Notes under the pieces: model-generated
Told to the model about the DNA's origin: nothing
The model's input: only the letters and a program-made list of their open reading frames with translations
The model's database searches: none
Program-made: the position numbers and the translations under genes
Shown: positions 1 through 9,458 of the stretch, one piece after another
Layout: the number at the start of each line of letters is the position of its first letter
How positions within the stretch are numbered: position 1 is the stretch's first letter
Assembly (NCBI RefSeq): GCF_023923205.1
Contig: NZ_CP099490.1
Coordinates: forward strand, 1,550,001-1,614,000
Direction of reading: 5' to 3'
DNA: 64,000 bases
Source: Ornithinimicrobium cryptoxanthini
Lineage (GTDB): Bacteria; Actinomycetota; Actinomycetes; Actinomycetales; Dermatophilaceae

Positions 1-19
1 GGTGCAGGGCGAGTGACAT

Positions 20-70
20 GGACAGGCGTTGGGGGGCAGGCGGGCGGCGGGGACAGCCGTTGGGGGCAGG
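20..70. repeat. imperfect direct repeat, about 20 bp
   Basis: Two near-identical G-rich copies lie at 20-40 and 51-70, both reading ggacag(g/c)cgttgggg and ending in gcagg. They differ by one substitution and one extra G. They sit upstream of the HIT-like gene. No function is evident. Confidence 0.35.
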
Positions 71-129
71 GGGGCGCCCAAGGAGACCCGAACCCAAGGG
101 AGTCGGGTGAGTCACGGCATACTGTCGAC

Positions 130-747
130 ATGCCTGAGACCAGCCAGGAGTGGTTTGCCCGTGTGTCTGCCGAGATCGATCGCAGCGGCTATCTCGGGTC
201 GGACTGGGGCCGGTGGTCGAGCTGGCCGTTCGCGGGTGAGCTGACCCCGAAGCCGCTCCAGGCCCCGGCTGCCGAGCCCCAGCGCGGGGGACTCGGTGGC
301 ATCGACTGCTTCGTCTGCGACAAGCTCGCAGCCGGTGATCGCTCCTACATCTTCTGGCAGGACGAGCACGCCATCCTCGGAGTGCCGGCGGAGCCACGAG
401 CGCTGCCCTTCGCTGCCTTCCTGATGCCGCGCACCCACGCCGACCTGGCGGATCTGCCGATGGCCACGGCCGCTCGGATGGGTGAGCTGCTCACTCTCAT
501 CGAGCGAGCCGCGATCGACGTGCTGGACATCCCGCGCATCCAGGTGGCCCGGTGGGGTGACGGAGGTGAGCACCTGCACTGGTGGCTGTTTGCGCGCCCG
601 ACCGGCATGCTGCAGCTGCGCGGGACGTTCCTGTCGCACTGGGACGACATCCTGCCGCCGCGACCTCTTGAGGACCTGCGCGCCGACCTTGACCTGGTGG
701 CTGCCCGGTTGGTCGAGCTGGCCGGCGGGGAGGCCTCGCAGTCGTGA
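130..747 (+). CDS. HIT-like family protein
   Basis: The 205-aa product resembles histidine-triad (HIT) nucleotide-binding proteins, which hydrolyse or transfer nucleotidyl groups. An N-terminal CxxC lies near residues 58-61. A GEHLHWW segment around residue 148 sits where the HxHxH catalytic motif would be, but only two histidines match, so this is a divergent member and activity is uncertain. The ATG at 130 is preferred because the upstream in-frame sequence is low-complexity Gly-rich. The gene stands alone, 89 bp before the end of the convergent glycosyltransferase gene. Confidence 0.6.
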   Translation: MPETSQEWFARVSAEIDRSGYLGSDWGRWSSWPFAGELTPKPLQAPAAEPQRGGLGGIDCFVCDKLAAGDRSYIFWQDEHAILGVPAEPRALPFAAFLMPRTHADLADLPMATAARMGELLTLIERAAIDVLDIPRIQVARWGDGGEHLHWWLFARPTGMLQLRGTFLSHWDDILPPRPLEDLRADLDLVAARLVELAGGEASQS

Positions 748-835
748 GCGGGTGACCGCACGCTGCGGTGACGGTGCTTCTCGGTTCTGCAGAAGTGGTT
801 CGGCGGTCCCAGGGAGATGTCGTCGGCGGTCCGGA

Positions 836-2053
836 CTACCCCAACGATTGAGGAGATTTGAACCACGCCGCCAGCACTGAGGCAGCGCGGGTGCCGTCGT
901 GGTTGCGGCGTGCCCAGGCCGGGCCCTGGGCGGCGATCTCTTGGTATGTCGATCGGTCACCGAGGATCTGCCGCAGCACCTCCTCGAGGGTGTCGGGGTC
1001 GGCCTCGACGATCGGAGGTTCGTGGCCGCCCGGGTCGAAGGCGGTCATGCGATCCCGCACGCCGGGTGACAGGTGGCCGATGACGAGCCGCCCCGCGGCT
1101 GTCGCCTCCGCTGTCAGGGTCGCGGCGTTGCCGAGCACAATCTGGTCGATGACCACGTCGGCATCTTGCAGGAAGGTCGGCATCTGCGCGTTGGGGATCC
1201 CCTGGAGCCTTCGGTAGGCCACCAGCCCCTCGCCCTCGAGTCGGTGCAGCACCCGCTCGATGGCGTCGGTCCCCTTCAGACGAGGGTTCGTCGGGGCGTG
1301 TAGGACCACAGGCTGCTCCCGCTCCAGTGCCTGCACCCCAGGGTTGCCAGGACCCACGGTGAACCGGTCCACGTCGACCACGATGGGAAGCAGTGCTGCG
1401 CCGGGCACGAAGTCGAGCATGTCGTGGGTAGGCACGAAGAGCTCCCCGTCGAACTGCTCGACCACTGCGCGGGTCCGCTCCACAGTTGCCTGCATCCGGC
1501 GCCACCGCTCGTCCCACTCGCCCTGGAACGGCGAGTGGGGATAGGCCTCCGCGTGCTCTCGAAGGTCGCGCAGCTCCGACCCGTGGATCAGCAGCCCCAC
1601 GTCGACCCCGGCAGCACGCAGCCGGGGCAGGTCCTCGATGATCGTCCGGTCGAGAGGGTGGTCCAGGACCGCACGCCCCGACTCCGCCAGCACGTGGGTC
1701 AGGCCAAGAACTCGCTCCTGATAGGGCCGCATGCCCCTCAGCTGGACCTTTCTGCTCAGGAACCAGTCCGTCTCGTAGCCATAGCTCACGCCGGTGGAGC
1801 GGCGCTCGACATTAAGGCTTTTGGCCGCGACGCCTGGCACCTGACGGGCAGCCTGCGCCCACCGGTGCGCCTGGCCGGCCGTGTTGAGGGGGCCGATCAG
1901 CAGCCGGGTCGGCTCCTCCGGAAAGGCGGGCAGCGCGCGCGCCGCCCGCTCGGCACGCAGCCGCAGCGCCGCGTCGCCGAGCCCCCGGACCGGGGACGGC
2001 AGTGCACGGAAGGCACGGTAGGCCCACTGCGCCGGTCCTGATGATGCAGCCAC
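836..2053 (-). CDS. glycosyltransferase family 1/4-like protein
   Basis: The protein of about 405 aa has a GT-B-like layout. The N-terminal half contains an LLIGPLNTAGQA segment. The C-terminal half has HAPTNPRLKGTD, then DVVIDQIVLGN and an EATAAGR stretch, typical of the donor-binding half of retaining glycosyltransferases. It probably adds a sugar to a surface polysaccharide or teichoic-type polymer. It is divergent from the ABC exporter/glycosyltransferase operon that starts at 2177. The start is uncertain: the GTG at 2053 fits the point where protein-like sequence begins, while the same frame continues open far upstream over the ABC gene and is clearly non-coding there. Confidence 0.7.
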   Translation of the reverse strand: MAASSGPAQWAYRAFRALPSPVRGLGDAALRLRAERAARALPAFPEEPTRLLIGPLNTAGQAHRWAQAARQVPGVAAKSLNVERRSTGVSYGYETDWFLSRKVQLRGMRPYQERVLGLTHVLAESGRAVLDHPLDRTIIEDLPRLRAAGVDVGLLIHGSELRDLREHAEAYPHSPFQGEWDERWRRMQATVERTRAVVEQFDGELFVPTHDMLDFVPGAALLPIVVDVDRFTVGPGNPGVQALEREQPVVLHAPTNPRLKGTDAIERVLHRLEGEGLVAYRRLQGIPNAQMPTFLQDADVVIDQIVLGNAATLTAEATAAGRLVIGHLSPGVRDRMTAFDPGGHEPPIVEADPDTLEEVLRQILGDRSTYQEIAAQGPAWARRNHDGTRAASVLAAWFKSPQSLG

Positions 2054-2176
2054 GGCACGACGATAGCCGCGGATGCCGCGCTGCAGCCGATTAGGCTGGG
2101 GCAGCCCGACCGGGACCGACAGGTCGGACCCGGCCCCCCGGCATACGAACTGACCGACCAGAGAGACGAGGAGCGG

Positions 2177-3994
2177 ATGCTCGCCCTGTTCCGCACGGTG
2201 CGTGACCTCCTCGCCGTGCTCCCCGCGGGCACCCGCCGGTTCATCGTCACGTTCGCCGTGCTGCAGAGCCTGTTGGCCGCTCTTGACGTCGCCGCGCTCG
2301 GGCTGCTCGCGATCACGCTGGCTCCCATGTTGACCGGCAACGAGCTCACCCTGCCCATCATCGGGACGCTGAGTGAGCCTGCGCAGTTCCGCAACATTCT
2401 GATCGTGGTCGGGCTGCTGATCATCTCCAAGAGCGTCCTGGCGATCGGCCTGCAGTATTGGGCCACCCGTCGGTTCGCCCGCTTCGAACAGGTCCTGGGC
2501 GCACGGCTGCTGGAGACGACCTTCAAGGCGCCGTGGACCGAGCGACTGACCCGCAACTCCACCGACCTGGTGCGGGCCACGGACGTCGGCGTCGGCGCGA
2601 CGGTCTCCGGCGTGCTCATCCCGTTCTGCCAGCTCTCCGGCGAGCTGTTCACCTTCCTGGCGGTGCTGATCGTGCTCATCGTCGCGGAGCCGGTGCTGGC
2701 ACTGGCGACCATCATCTATTTTTTCCTGGTCGCCGCAGTGCTCTACAAATGGGTGCTGAAGAAGGCAGTCACCGCAGGTCAGAACAACCGGACCTACTCC
2801 AACAAGGCGGTGCGACTGCTCCAGGAGATGGTGCACTCCCTCAAGGAAGTCACCTTGCGCAACAAGTCGTCCGAGGTGGCCGAGGTGGTCCTCTCGGTGC
2901 GCAAGCACGCCTCGGAGGCGCGGGCCAACCAGAGCTTCCTTGGCGCGATCCCGCGCTATGTGCTTGAGGCCGGGCTCATCGGCGGGCTCGGAATCGGTGC
3001 CGCCATCGGTTATGCCCAGGCCTCCGCGGCTGGGGATGCCAACCCGGTCAACGGCGCCATCGCAGCGGTCGCCCTCTTCGGTGTCGCCGGTTTCCGGATC
3101 GTCCCCTCACTCACCCGATTCCAGACGATCATGGGGCAGACCGGGGCGAACATGCCCTTCGCGCAGGACGTGATGCGGGAGATCAAGCGCGGCCAGACGT
3201 ATGTCGCTGCCGAGCGGGCAGCGGGCGACACCTCGCTGCCCGAGGGCGCGCACTCGCTGCAGTTGGACGAGGTGACCTTCACCTATCCCGGCGGCGAGGC
3301 GCCCGCGGTGCGCGAGGTCAGCCTGGAGCTGCCCTTCGGCCAGACTCTCGCGCTGGTCGGGGCCTCCGGGTCGGGCAAGACGACACTGGTCGACATCATT
3401 CTCGGCCTGCTGGAGCCGCAGGAAGGGCAGGTGCTGGTCGGCGCGACCCCGTTGCCCAAGGTCCTCCAGGGTTGGCGCGCCCGAGTCGGCTATGTGCCGC
3501 AGGACGTGTCGCTGTTTGACGCTTCCGTGGCCCGCAACGTGGCGCTGACCTGGAAGGACGATGAGGTCGACGAGGAGGCGGTGCGCCGAGCTCTCGCCCG
3601 GGCCCAGCTCCTCGACGTCGTCGAGTCCCGTCCGGGTGGCATCCACGGCAAGGTGGGGGAGCGGGGGCTGAATCTGTCCGGCGGCCAGCGGCAGCGGCTC
3701 GGCGTGGCGCGCGCGCTCTACACCGACCCCCTGGTGCTGGTGATGGACGAGGCCACCTCCGCCCTGGACACCTCGACCGAGGCTGCCGTCACGTCGGCGA
3801 TCCGCGAGCTGGCCGGAGAGGTCAGCGTGATCGTGGTCGCCCACCGCCTGGCCACCATCCGACACAGCGAACAGGTGTGCTTCATGCGCGACGGGCAGAT
3901 GATCGCCAAGGGCACGTTCGACGAGGTCGTGGCTGCCGAGCCCGACTTCGCCCAACAGGCCGCGCTGGCCGGACTCACGCGGAGGGACGCATGA
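2177..3994 (+). CDS. ABC transporter, fused permease and ATPase
   Basis: This 605-aa half-transporter has an N-terminal membrane domain (about residues 1-330, several hydrophobic spans) and a C-terminal ATPase. Visible motifs are Walker A GASGSGKTT at about 395-403, signature LSGGQ near 500, Walker B LVLVMDE near 520 and the switch-region VAHRL. Homodimers of this type export lipids, peptides or lipid-linked glycans. It sits at the head of a glycosyltransferase operon, overlapping the next gene by 4 bp (ATGA), so export of a lipid-linked glycan or its precursor is the likely role. The exact substrate cannot be read from sequence. Confidence 0.85.
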   Translation: MLALFRTVRDLLAVLPAGTRRFIVTFAVLQSLLAALDVAALGLLAITLAPMLTGNELTLPIIGTLSEPAQFRNILIVVGLLIISKSVLAIGLQYWATRRFARFEQVLGARLLETTFKAPWTERLTRNSTDLVRATDVGVGATVSGVLIPFCQLSGELFTFLAVLIVLIVAEPVLALATIIYFFLVAAVLYKWVLKKAVTAGQNNRTYSNKAVRLLQEMVHSLKEVTLRNKSSEVAEVVLSVRKHASEARANQSFLGAIPRYVLEAGLIGGLGIGAAIGYAQASAAGDANPVNGAIAAVALFGVAGFRIVPSLTRFQTIMGQTGANMPFAQDVMREIKRGQTYVAAERAAGDTSLPEGAHSLQLDEVTFTYPGGEAPAVREVSLELPFGQTLALVGASGSGKTTLVDIILGLLEPQEGQVLVGATPLPKVLQGWRARVGYVPQDVSLFDASVARNVALTWKDDEVDEEAVRRALARAQLLDVVESRPGGIHGKVGERGLNLSGGQRQRLGVARALYTDPLVLVMDEATSALDTSTEAAVTSAIRELAGEVSVIVVAHRLATIRHSEQVCFMRDGQMIAKGTFDEVVAAEPDFAQQAALAGLTRRDA

Positions 3995-5496
3995 CGAACC
4001 AGATCACTGCCGCCGACGAGACGGGGCCGATCCCGCAGGCGCCGCCGGTCCCGCAGGCGCCGCACGTGCCCGACGGCGACCTCGTGGAGCTGCCCGCGGT
4101 CGACGGGCGCGCCCCGCGGGTGGCTCTCCTCGTCTATCGCGACGCCGACACCGACTCCCGCGTCCTCAAGAGCGCGGCGACGCTGCGTGACGCGGGGGCG
4201 GACGTGCTCATCGTCGGATCGGCGCGGGACCGTTCGGGCTTCCCCGCCGGACACGCCACCAGCCCGGACGGGCTGGCGATCTATCGTGCCCCCGACCTGG
4301 ACCTGGTCCGGTCGTTCTCCACCGCCGCGAGGGTATGGCGACGCTTGCGTGGCCGGGACCCGCAGACCGGGGCTGTGCTCACCCAACCGACCCGCACCCA
4401 ACCGACCCGCATCCAGCCGACGGCCGAGGACCAGCCCGCCCCCCGGCATACGACCGATGCTGTTGTCCCACAGTCGCTCCCGGGCCGCGCCAAGGCCCTG
4501 GCCGCGGACGCCTACATGCGGACCTACCAGGTGGGGCGCCTCAGCTACTACTGGCTCGGGGCCGTGCGTGAGGCGCGCCGCTTCGCTCCCGACGTCGTGC
4601 ATGCCAACGACGGCAACACGCTGGCACCCGCGATGCTGCTCAAGGTCCTCGATGGCGCGCGCATCGTCTATGACTCCCACGAGCTGTGGCTGCGGCGCAA
4701 CGTGCGTCAGGACCGGTGGTTCGCCCCGGCGGTCGAGGCGCTGACCGAACGCGTCGGCGTCGCGGTGTCCGACGGCATCATCACCGTCTCGCCGTCCATC
4801 GTCCGCTGGCTGCAGGATACCTATCGCCTGCGGGTCGCCCCGACCCTGGTGCGCAACATCCCGCTGCGCGAGGGTGCTCCGCCGGACCCGGCCGACGGAC
4901 GGTTGCGTGAGCTCACCGGGCTGGGGCGTGACGACCGGATCGTCTCCTATGTCGGGGGCATCACCACCGGCCGCGGTCTCGAGGAGACTGTCGAGGCGCT
5001 GACCCTGCTGCCGGACCACGTGCACCTGGTGCTGCTGGGGTTCGGCGGTCCGGAGTATGTCGAGGGGCTGGTCGCCCTCGCCGAGCAGCGGGGCGTGGGG
5101 GACAGGATGCACCTGGCGGGTCAGGTGCCCGGGCCACAGGTGCCGCAGACCCTTGCTGACGCGGACGTGGCCGTGGTGTTCGTGCGGCCGATCGTGCTGT
5201 CCTACCTCTACTCGCTGCCCAACAAGCTGTTCGAGTCGATCCACGCAGGGCTGCCGATCGTGGCCGCGGACCTGCCGGACACCGCGGCGGTGGTACGCGA
5301 GCACGGGGTTGGCGAGGTCTTCGATGCGCGGACGCCGGCCGAGCTGGCTGAGGCGATCCGTGACGTCCTCGCTGACCCGGCAGCGTTCCGGGCGGCGTCA
5401 CGACGGGCCGCCGAGCGACTCGACTGGCGCTTCGAGGCGCACGAGCTGACCGACCTGTATGCCCGTGTCCTGCGGGGAGCCCGTCGTGGTCGGTGA
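3991..5496 (+). CDS. glycosyltransferase family 4
   Basis: This 501-aa GT-B enzyme has an N-terminal Rossmann-like half with VHANDGNTLAPAM and YDSHELW. The C-terminal half has SYVGGITTGRGLEE and LPNKLFESIHAGLPIV, the nucleotide-sugar-binding region with the conserved Glu. It is expected to transfer an activated sugar to a lipid-linked or polymer acceptor at the cytoplasmic face. A low-complexity linker at about residues 128-145 repeats the QPTR motif. Its ATG overlaps the stop of the ABC exporter gene and its end overlaps the next glycosyltransferase, so these three genes are translationally coupled. Confidence 0.85.
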   Translation: MTNQITAADETGPIPQAPPVPQAPHVPDGDLVELPAVDGRAPRVALLVYRDADTDSRVLKSAATLRDAGADVLIVGSARDRSGFPAGHATSPDGLAIYRAPDLDLVRSFSTAARVWRRLRGRDPQTGAVLTQPTRTQPTRIQPTAEDQPAPRHTTDAVVPQSLPGRAKALAADAYMRTYQVGRLSYYWLGAVREARRFAPDVVHANDGNTLAPAMLLKVLDGARIVYDSHELWLRRNVRQDRWFAPAVEALTERVGVAVSDGIITVSPSIVRWLQDTYRLRVAPTLVRNIPLREGAPPDPADGRLRELTGLGRDDRIVSYVGGITTGRGLEETVEALTLLPDHVHLVLLGFGGPEYVEGLVALAEQRGVGDRMHLAGQVPGPQVPQTLADADVAVVFVRPIVLSYLYSLPNKLFESIHAGLPIVAADLPDTAAVVREHGVGEVFDARTPAELAEAIRDVLADPAAFRAASRRAAERLDWRFEAHELTDLYARVLRGARRGR

Positions 5497-6622
5497 GCGC
5501 CCGAGCCTGCTGATCATCAGCTACTCGCCGCTCTATCGCGACGCGCGGTTGTTGCGGCAGATCCGGCACTTCACGCCCGACTACGACGTGACGACGTGCG
5601 GCTATGGCCAGGCGCCCGAGGGCGTGGTCGACCACATCCGGATCCCCGACGACATCATCTACTGGCACAAGGACCGCAAGGCGATGATCGCCCGGCTCTA
5701 CCAGCGGGCTTATGACACCGCGCCGGTCACCCGCTGGCTGCGTGAGCGGCTCACCCCAGGCCAGTTCGACGTCATCCTCGCCAACGACGTGGACACCGTC
5801 CCGCTCGCGGTGACGCTGGAGCCGCGTGGGGGTGTCCACGCCGACCTGCACGAGTTCTCCTCACGCCAGAAGGAGGAGTCGCGCATCTGGCGGTGGGCGG
5901 TGGCGCCCTACTATCGCCACCTGGTGCGACGCTGGGTGACCCGGGCCGACTCCGCGACGACAGTCGGCGAGGGGCTGGCGCGGCAGTACCAGTCGGAGTT
6001 CGGCGTCGCCTGCGGTGTCGTCGTCAATGCCCCGCCGTATGCCGAGCTGTCACCGGCGCCGGTCTCCTGGCCGCCGCGTCTGGTGCACGCTGGCAACGGC
6101 GTAGCCGCCCGGCTCGAGGTGATGCTCGAGGCGATGTCGCAGGTGACCAATGGCTCCAGCCTCGACCTCTATCTGATCGACCAGGGCAACGGCTATGTGC
6201 CGGCGTTGCGGGAGCGATTTGCCGACAGCGACCGGGTGAGGATCCACGACCCGGTCCCGACGGCCGAGATCGTCTCGACGCTCAACGCCTATGACGCAGG
6301 CGTCTATTCGCTGCCTCCGATCTCGTTCAACTTCAGGTGGGCGATGCCCAACAAGTTCTTCGACTTCGTGCAGGCTCGGCTCGCACTGGTGATCGGCCCG
6401 AGCCCGGAGATGGCGGGGCTCGTGGAGAAGCATCACCTGGGGGTCGTCGCCCAGGACTTCACGCCCGAGGCCTTCGCCGCGGCGATCAACGCGCTGACGC
6501 CGCAGGCGCTGGCGGCTGCCAAGGCGGCGAGTGACAAGGCGGCGCGGGTCCTCTGCGCCGAGGAGCAGGTGCACGGCTGGGCCGAGCCGGTCGCTGCGCT
6601 CGCCGCCCGCGCGCAGCGCTAA
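5486..6622 (+). CDS. glycosyltransferase, GT-B fold
   Basis: A protein of about 378 aa related to the upstream glycosyltransferase in layout. It shows DVILANDVDTVPLA and HADLHEF in the acceptor half and RWAMPNKFFDFVQARL followed by PSPEMAG in the donor half. GTG at 5486 is chosen because a GGGGAG ribosome-binding site lies 7 bases upstream. An ATG at 5459 would add nine residues. It is the third gene of the ABC/glycosyltransferase operon. It ends about 30 bp before an IS30-family insertion, which separates it from the wecB gene. Confidence 0.8.
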   Translation: MVGERPSLLIISYSPLYRDARLLRQIRHFTPDYDVTTCGYGQAPEGVVDHIRIPDDIIYWHKDRKAMIARLYQRAYDTAPVTRWLRERLTPGQFDVILANDVDTVPLAVTLEPRGGVHADLHEFSSRQKEESRIWRWAVAPYYRHLVRRWVTRADSATTVGEGLARQYQSEFGVACGVVVNAPPYAELSPAPVSWPPRLVHAGNGVAARLEVMLEAMSQVTNGSSLDLYLIDQGNGYVPALRERFADSDRVRIHDPVPTAEIVSTLNAYDAGVYSLPPISFNFRWAMPNKFFDFVQARLALVIGPSPEMAGLVEKHHLGVVAQDFTPEAFAAAINALTPQALAAAKAASDKAARVLCAEEQVHGWAEPVAALAARAQR

Positions 6623-6650
6623 GCACGTGGGGCGTGACGTCACACACAGC

Positions 6651-8258
6651 CAACTGCATGCATCCCTTCACGTGACAGGCCGGCGAATTCAAGGGGTCTG
6701 CGCAACGGTGAGTAGTTCGGCGAGTCTAGCGGCGGGAGTCGCGAAGCCGAGTGTTTTGCGGGGTCGGGTGTTCAGGAGGTCCTGGGCGTCACGGACTTCT
6801 TCGTCGGTGACCTTGGCGAAGTCGGTGCCTTTGGGGAAGAAGTCACGGATCAGGCCGTTGGTGTTCTCGTTGGTGCCGCGTTGCCAGGGTGAGTGCGGGT
6901 CACAGAAGTAGACCTGGCAGTCACTGGCCAGTGTGAAATCAGCGTGCTCAGCCAGCTCAGATCCTTGGTCCCAGGTGATGGTTCGGCGCAGGTCGCCCGG
7001 GAGGTCGGCGACCATCTGGATCAGGGCCTGGGTCACGGTCGGGGCGTCGTGGCGGTCCGGGAGTCGGTAGATCAGCACGTTGCGGGTGGCCCGCTCGGCC
7101 AGGGTGATCAACGCGGTGGCGCCCTTGGCACCGATGACGAGGTCTCCTTCCCAGTGGCCGGGCACGGCCCGGTCGGCCACCTCGGCAGGTCGGGCGCTGA
7201 TGTGGTTGTCCTCATCGATCCAGGACCGGCTGCTGGCCTTGGGCGGCAGCTTGGAGCGGGGCTTGCGGCTCGTGCGGCCGGTGCGGGTGGCCTTGGCCAC
7301 CTTCACCTCGTGACGCAGGGAGCCTTTGCCCTGGACGTACAGCGCTTGGTAGATCGTCTCGTGGGACACCCACATATCTTCCTCGTCCGGGTAGCTGAGA
7401 CGCAGGTCAGCAGCGACCTGCTCGGGCGACCACCTCTTGTTCAGCCGCTCGATCACCGCGGCTCGCAACCGCGGGCAGGACAACCGGCGGGCCTGCGGAC
7501 GGGCCGCCGCGGCAGTGGCAAGGTCCTGCGCGGCCCGAGCGCGGTAGCCGGCTCGGTCAGCGAACCGGGCCAGCTCCCGACCGATCGTGGAGCGGTGCAC
7601 GCCCAGCACCCTGGCGATATGGGCGTTGGTCGCGGTGGTGCCAGCCAGGTGCTGGAGCACCCCGCGCCCGGCCTGGGTCAACCGGCCCCGCTCATCGCGG
7701 TAGTCCTCATCCATAGGTACAGCAGGTACCAGGCTCGCGCGAGCCGCCGCCCGCGACGCGCCGTCCAACCCCCCGATCCCACCGGGTTGCCCGGACCACC
7801 CCTGCGCGACGATCCACCGGTACAGGGTCGACTCGTTGATGCCGAGCGTGCGGGCGACCGCTGTCAGGCTCTTTCCCTCGGCAAGCATTCCGAACGCTTC
7901 GGCGCGACGCTGTGCACTGCTCGGCTGGCCCACCTGACCGGCCACCCGCACCGGAGCGATCAACTCCTCCCCGGCCGGGGTCAGCAAGCCCCGGGCATCG
8001 ACATAACCGCCCTCAAGGAAGCCAGCCGGCAACAGCTCCGGTCGCAAGACGAGCTGGTCGGCGGCCACACCCGTGGCCCGCACCCAACGAAGCACCGACG
8101 ACCGGTCCCGGGCCAAGACCCTGCCCACCTCCTCCAGAGCCATCCCAGCAGCCACCAAACCCAGACCATACGAACGCAGCACCATGCCTCCCGGCAGATT
8201 GGTGTTGCGCTGACCCCTGAACCCAAGGCCGACGGAGCGTGAAGGATGCATGCAGTTG
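6651..8258 (-). mobile_element. IS30-family insertion sequence
   Basis: The element is bounded by near-perfect terminal inverted repeats of about 21 bp: caactgcatgcatcc(c)ttcacg at 6651-6672 and its reverse complement at 8238-8258. The left copy has one extra C. It contains one transposase gene covering almost its full length. The outer ends are taken from the repeats. I could not identify a target duplication with confidence. It splits the polysaccharide cluster between two glycosyltransferase-type blocks. Confidence 0.8.
6689..8251 (-). CDS. IS30-family transposase
   Basis: The 520-aa DDE transposase has N-terminal HTH modules (GINESTLYRWI and GVHRSTIGREL) and a C-terminal rve catalytic core. 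The triad candidates are the Asp in GHWEGDLV, the Asp in TWDQGSELAEH and the Glu in WQRGTNENTNG, the classic IS30 layout. At 520 aa it is longer than the usual 350-400 aa because of extra N-terminal HTH sequence, a known actinobacterial variant. The first ATG (8251) lies inside the right inverted repeat, so an internal ATG at 8185 could be the true start. It appears intact. Confidence 0.92.
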   Translation of the reverse strand: MHPSRSVGLGFRGQRNTNLPGGMVLRSYGLGLVAAGMALEEVGRVLARDRSSVLRWVRATGVAADQLVLRPELLPAGFLEGGYVDARGLLTPAGEELIAPVRVAGQVGQPSSAQRRAEAFGMLAEGKSLTAVARTLGINESTLYRWIVAQGWSGQPGGIGGLDGASRAAARASLVPAVPMDEDYRDERGRLTQAGRGVLQHLAGTTATNAHIARVLGVHRSTIGRELARFADRAGYRARAAQDLATAAAARPQARRLSCPRLRAAVIERLNKRWSPEQVAADLRLSYPDEEDMWVSHETIYQALYVQGKGSLRHEVKVAKATRTGRTSRKPRSKLPPKASSRSWIDEDNHISARPAEVADRAVPGHWEGDLVIGAKGATALITLAERATRNVLIYRLPDRHDAPTVTQALIQMVADLPGDLRRTITWDQGSELAEHADFTLASDCQVYFCDPHSPWQRGTNENTNGLIRDFFPKGTDFAKVTDEEVRDAQDLLNTRPRKTLGFATPAARLAELLTVAQTP

Positions 8259-8294
8259 CACCTGGGCGAGGAGCGGACGTGACGAAGCCAGCCA

Positions 8295-8365
8295 ACCTGG
8301 GCACGGATAAGCGCTCTGTGCGTCGGTGATATCCCGGTCCCAGCGCGGCTATCCGTGCCCAGGTT
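8295..8365 (-). terminator. long hairpin downstream of wecB-like gene
   Basis: The arms aacctgggcacggata and tatccgtgcccaggtt pair perfectly (8295-8310 with 8350-8365). A further GCGC pairing inside extends the stem with one bulge. The hairpin starts 3 bp after the stop of the wecB-type gene on the minus strand and faces the IS30 element. It has no strong U tract, so it is a possible terminator or 3' stabiliser. Confidence 0.55.
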
Positions 8366-8368
8366 TCT

Positions 8369-9424
8369 TCAGCGGGTGAGGGCGTCAAGCACAGCCGCCG
8401 CGGCTGTGCCCGTGCCGTAGGGCGCGGCGTCAGTGGGCGCCGGGGCGGGACGTGATGCTGCTGCGGCCACGGCGGGACCCGGCTCGGCCAGCACGTTCCA
8501 ACCCAGCTCGACGGTCTCGACCCACTCGGTCTCGGTGCGCACGGTGGTGCACGGCGTCCGCAGCACGAACGCCTCCTTCTGCAGGCCGCCGGAGTCGGTG
8601 ATCACCCCACGGGCGGCGTCGACGGCGGCCACCAGGTCCGGATAGGCCAGGGGGTCACGCGTGGTCAGCGAGCCACCGTTGAGGTCCAGCCCGTGCTCGC
8701 TCGCCTTGGCGCGCAACCGCGGGTGGGCCAGCAGCACCACGGGATGGTCGACCTCTTGCAGCGCGGTCACGATCGCCGACAGCCGCGCCGGGTCGTCGGT
8801 GTTCTCCGCGCGGTGGATCGTCGCCACCGAGAACCCGCCGTTGCTCAGACCGAGCCGCTCGAGCACGGCCCCGGTGTCAGCCAGCCGCTCGCGCACCAGC
8901 ATCAGCACGTCCACCATCACATCGCCCACCTGCACCGACCGCTGCGCCAGACCCTCAGCGGCCAGGTGGTCCATCGCGACCTGCGTCGGTGCGAGCAGCA
9001 GGTCGGCGGCGTGGTCGGTGAGCACCCGGTTGTGCTCCTCGGGCATCCGGCGGTTGAACGAGCGCAGCCCCGCCTCCAGGTGCGCGATCGGCAGGTGCAG
9101 CTTCACCGCCGACAGGGCGCCGGCCAGCGTGGAGTTGGTGTCGCCATAGACCAGCACCCAGTCCGGCCGGTGCTCGTCCAGGACCGCGTCCATCGCCCCG
9201 AGGATCGCCCCGGTCTGCACACCATGGGTGCCCGAGCCGACGCCCAGGTGCACGTCCGGGTCCGGGATGCCCAGGTCGGTGAAGAAGACGTCGGAGAGCA
9301 TCGGGTCGTAGTGCTGCCCGGTGTGCACGATCACGTGCTCCACCCCACGCCGACGGCACTCATCGGCCACCGGAGCGAGCTTGACGAACTGCGGACGGGC
9401 ACCGACGACACTCAGGATCTTCAC
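8369..9424 (-). CDS. wecB: UDP-N-acetylglucosamine 2-epimerase (non-hydrolysing)
   Basis: The 351-aa protein is a clear WecB/MnaA-type epimerase that interconverts UDP-GlcNAc and UDP-ManNAc. Motifs are the N-terminal GARPQFVKLAPV, HTGQHYD, the GDTNSTLAGA loop, HLEAGLRSF, IHRAENTD and the ITDSGGLQKEA nucleotide-binding segment. Its product is the substrate of the dehydrogenase at 11,755, so together the two would supply UDP-ManNAcA for the local polysaccharide. It is transcribed divergently from the glycosyltransferase at 9459, with 34 bp between the starts. Confidence 0.93.
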   Translation of the reverse strand: MKILSVVGARPQFVKLAPVADECRRRGVEHVIVHTGQHYDPMLSDVFFTDLGIPDPDVHLGVGSGTHGVQTGAILGAMDAVLDEHRPDWVLVYGDTNSTLAGALSAVKLHLPIAHLEAGLRSFNRRMPEEHNRVLTDHAADLLLAPTQVAMDHLAAEGLAQRSVQVGDVMVDVLMLVRERLADTGAVLERLGLSNGGFSVATIHRAENTDDPARLSAIVTALQEVDHPVVLLAHPRLRAKASEHGLDLNGGSLTTRDPLAYPDLVAAVDAARGVITDSGGLQKEAFVLRTPCTTVRTETEWVETVELGWNVLAEPGPAVAAAASRPAPAPTDAAPYGTGTAAAAVLDALTR

Positions 9425-9458
9425 GGGGCCAGCCTACGGTCGGGATAGTTTGGGCGGC

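Noticed and set aside
2054..2908. N-terminal extension of the minus-strand glycosyltransferase frame
   Set aside because: It runs antisense through the ABC exporter gene, and its composition (His/Gln/Arg-rich) is that of a shadow frame.
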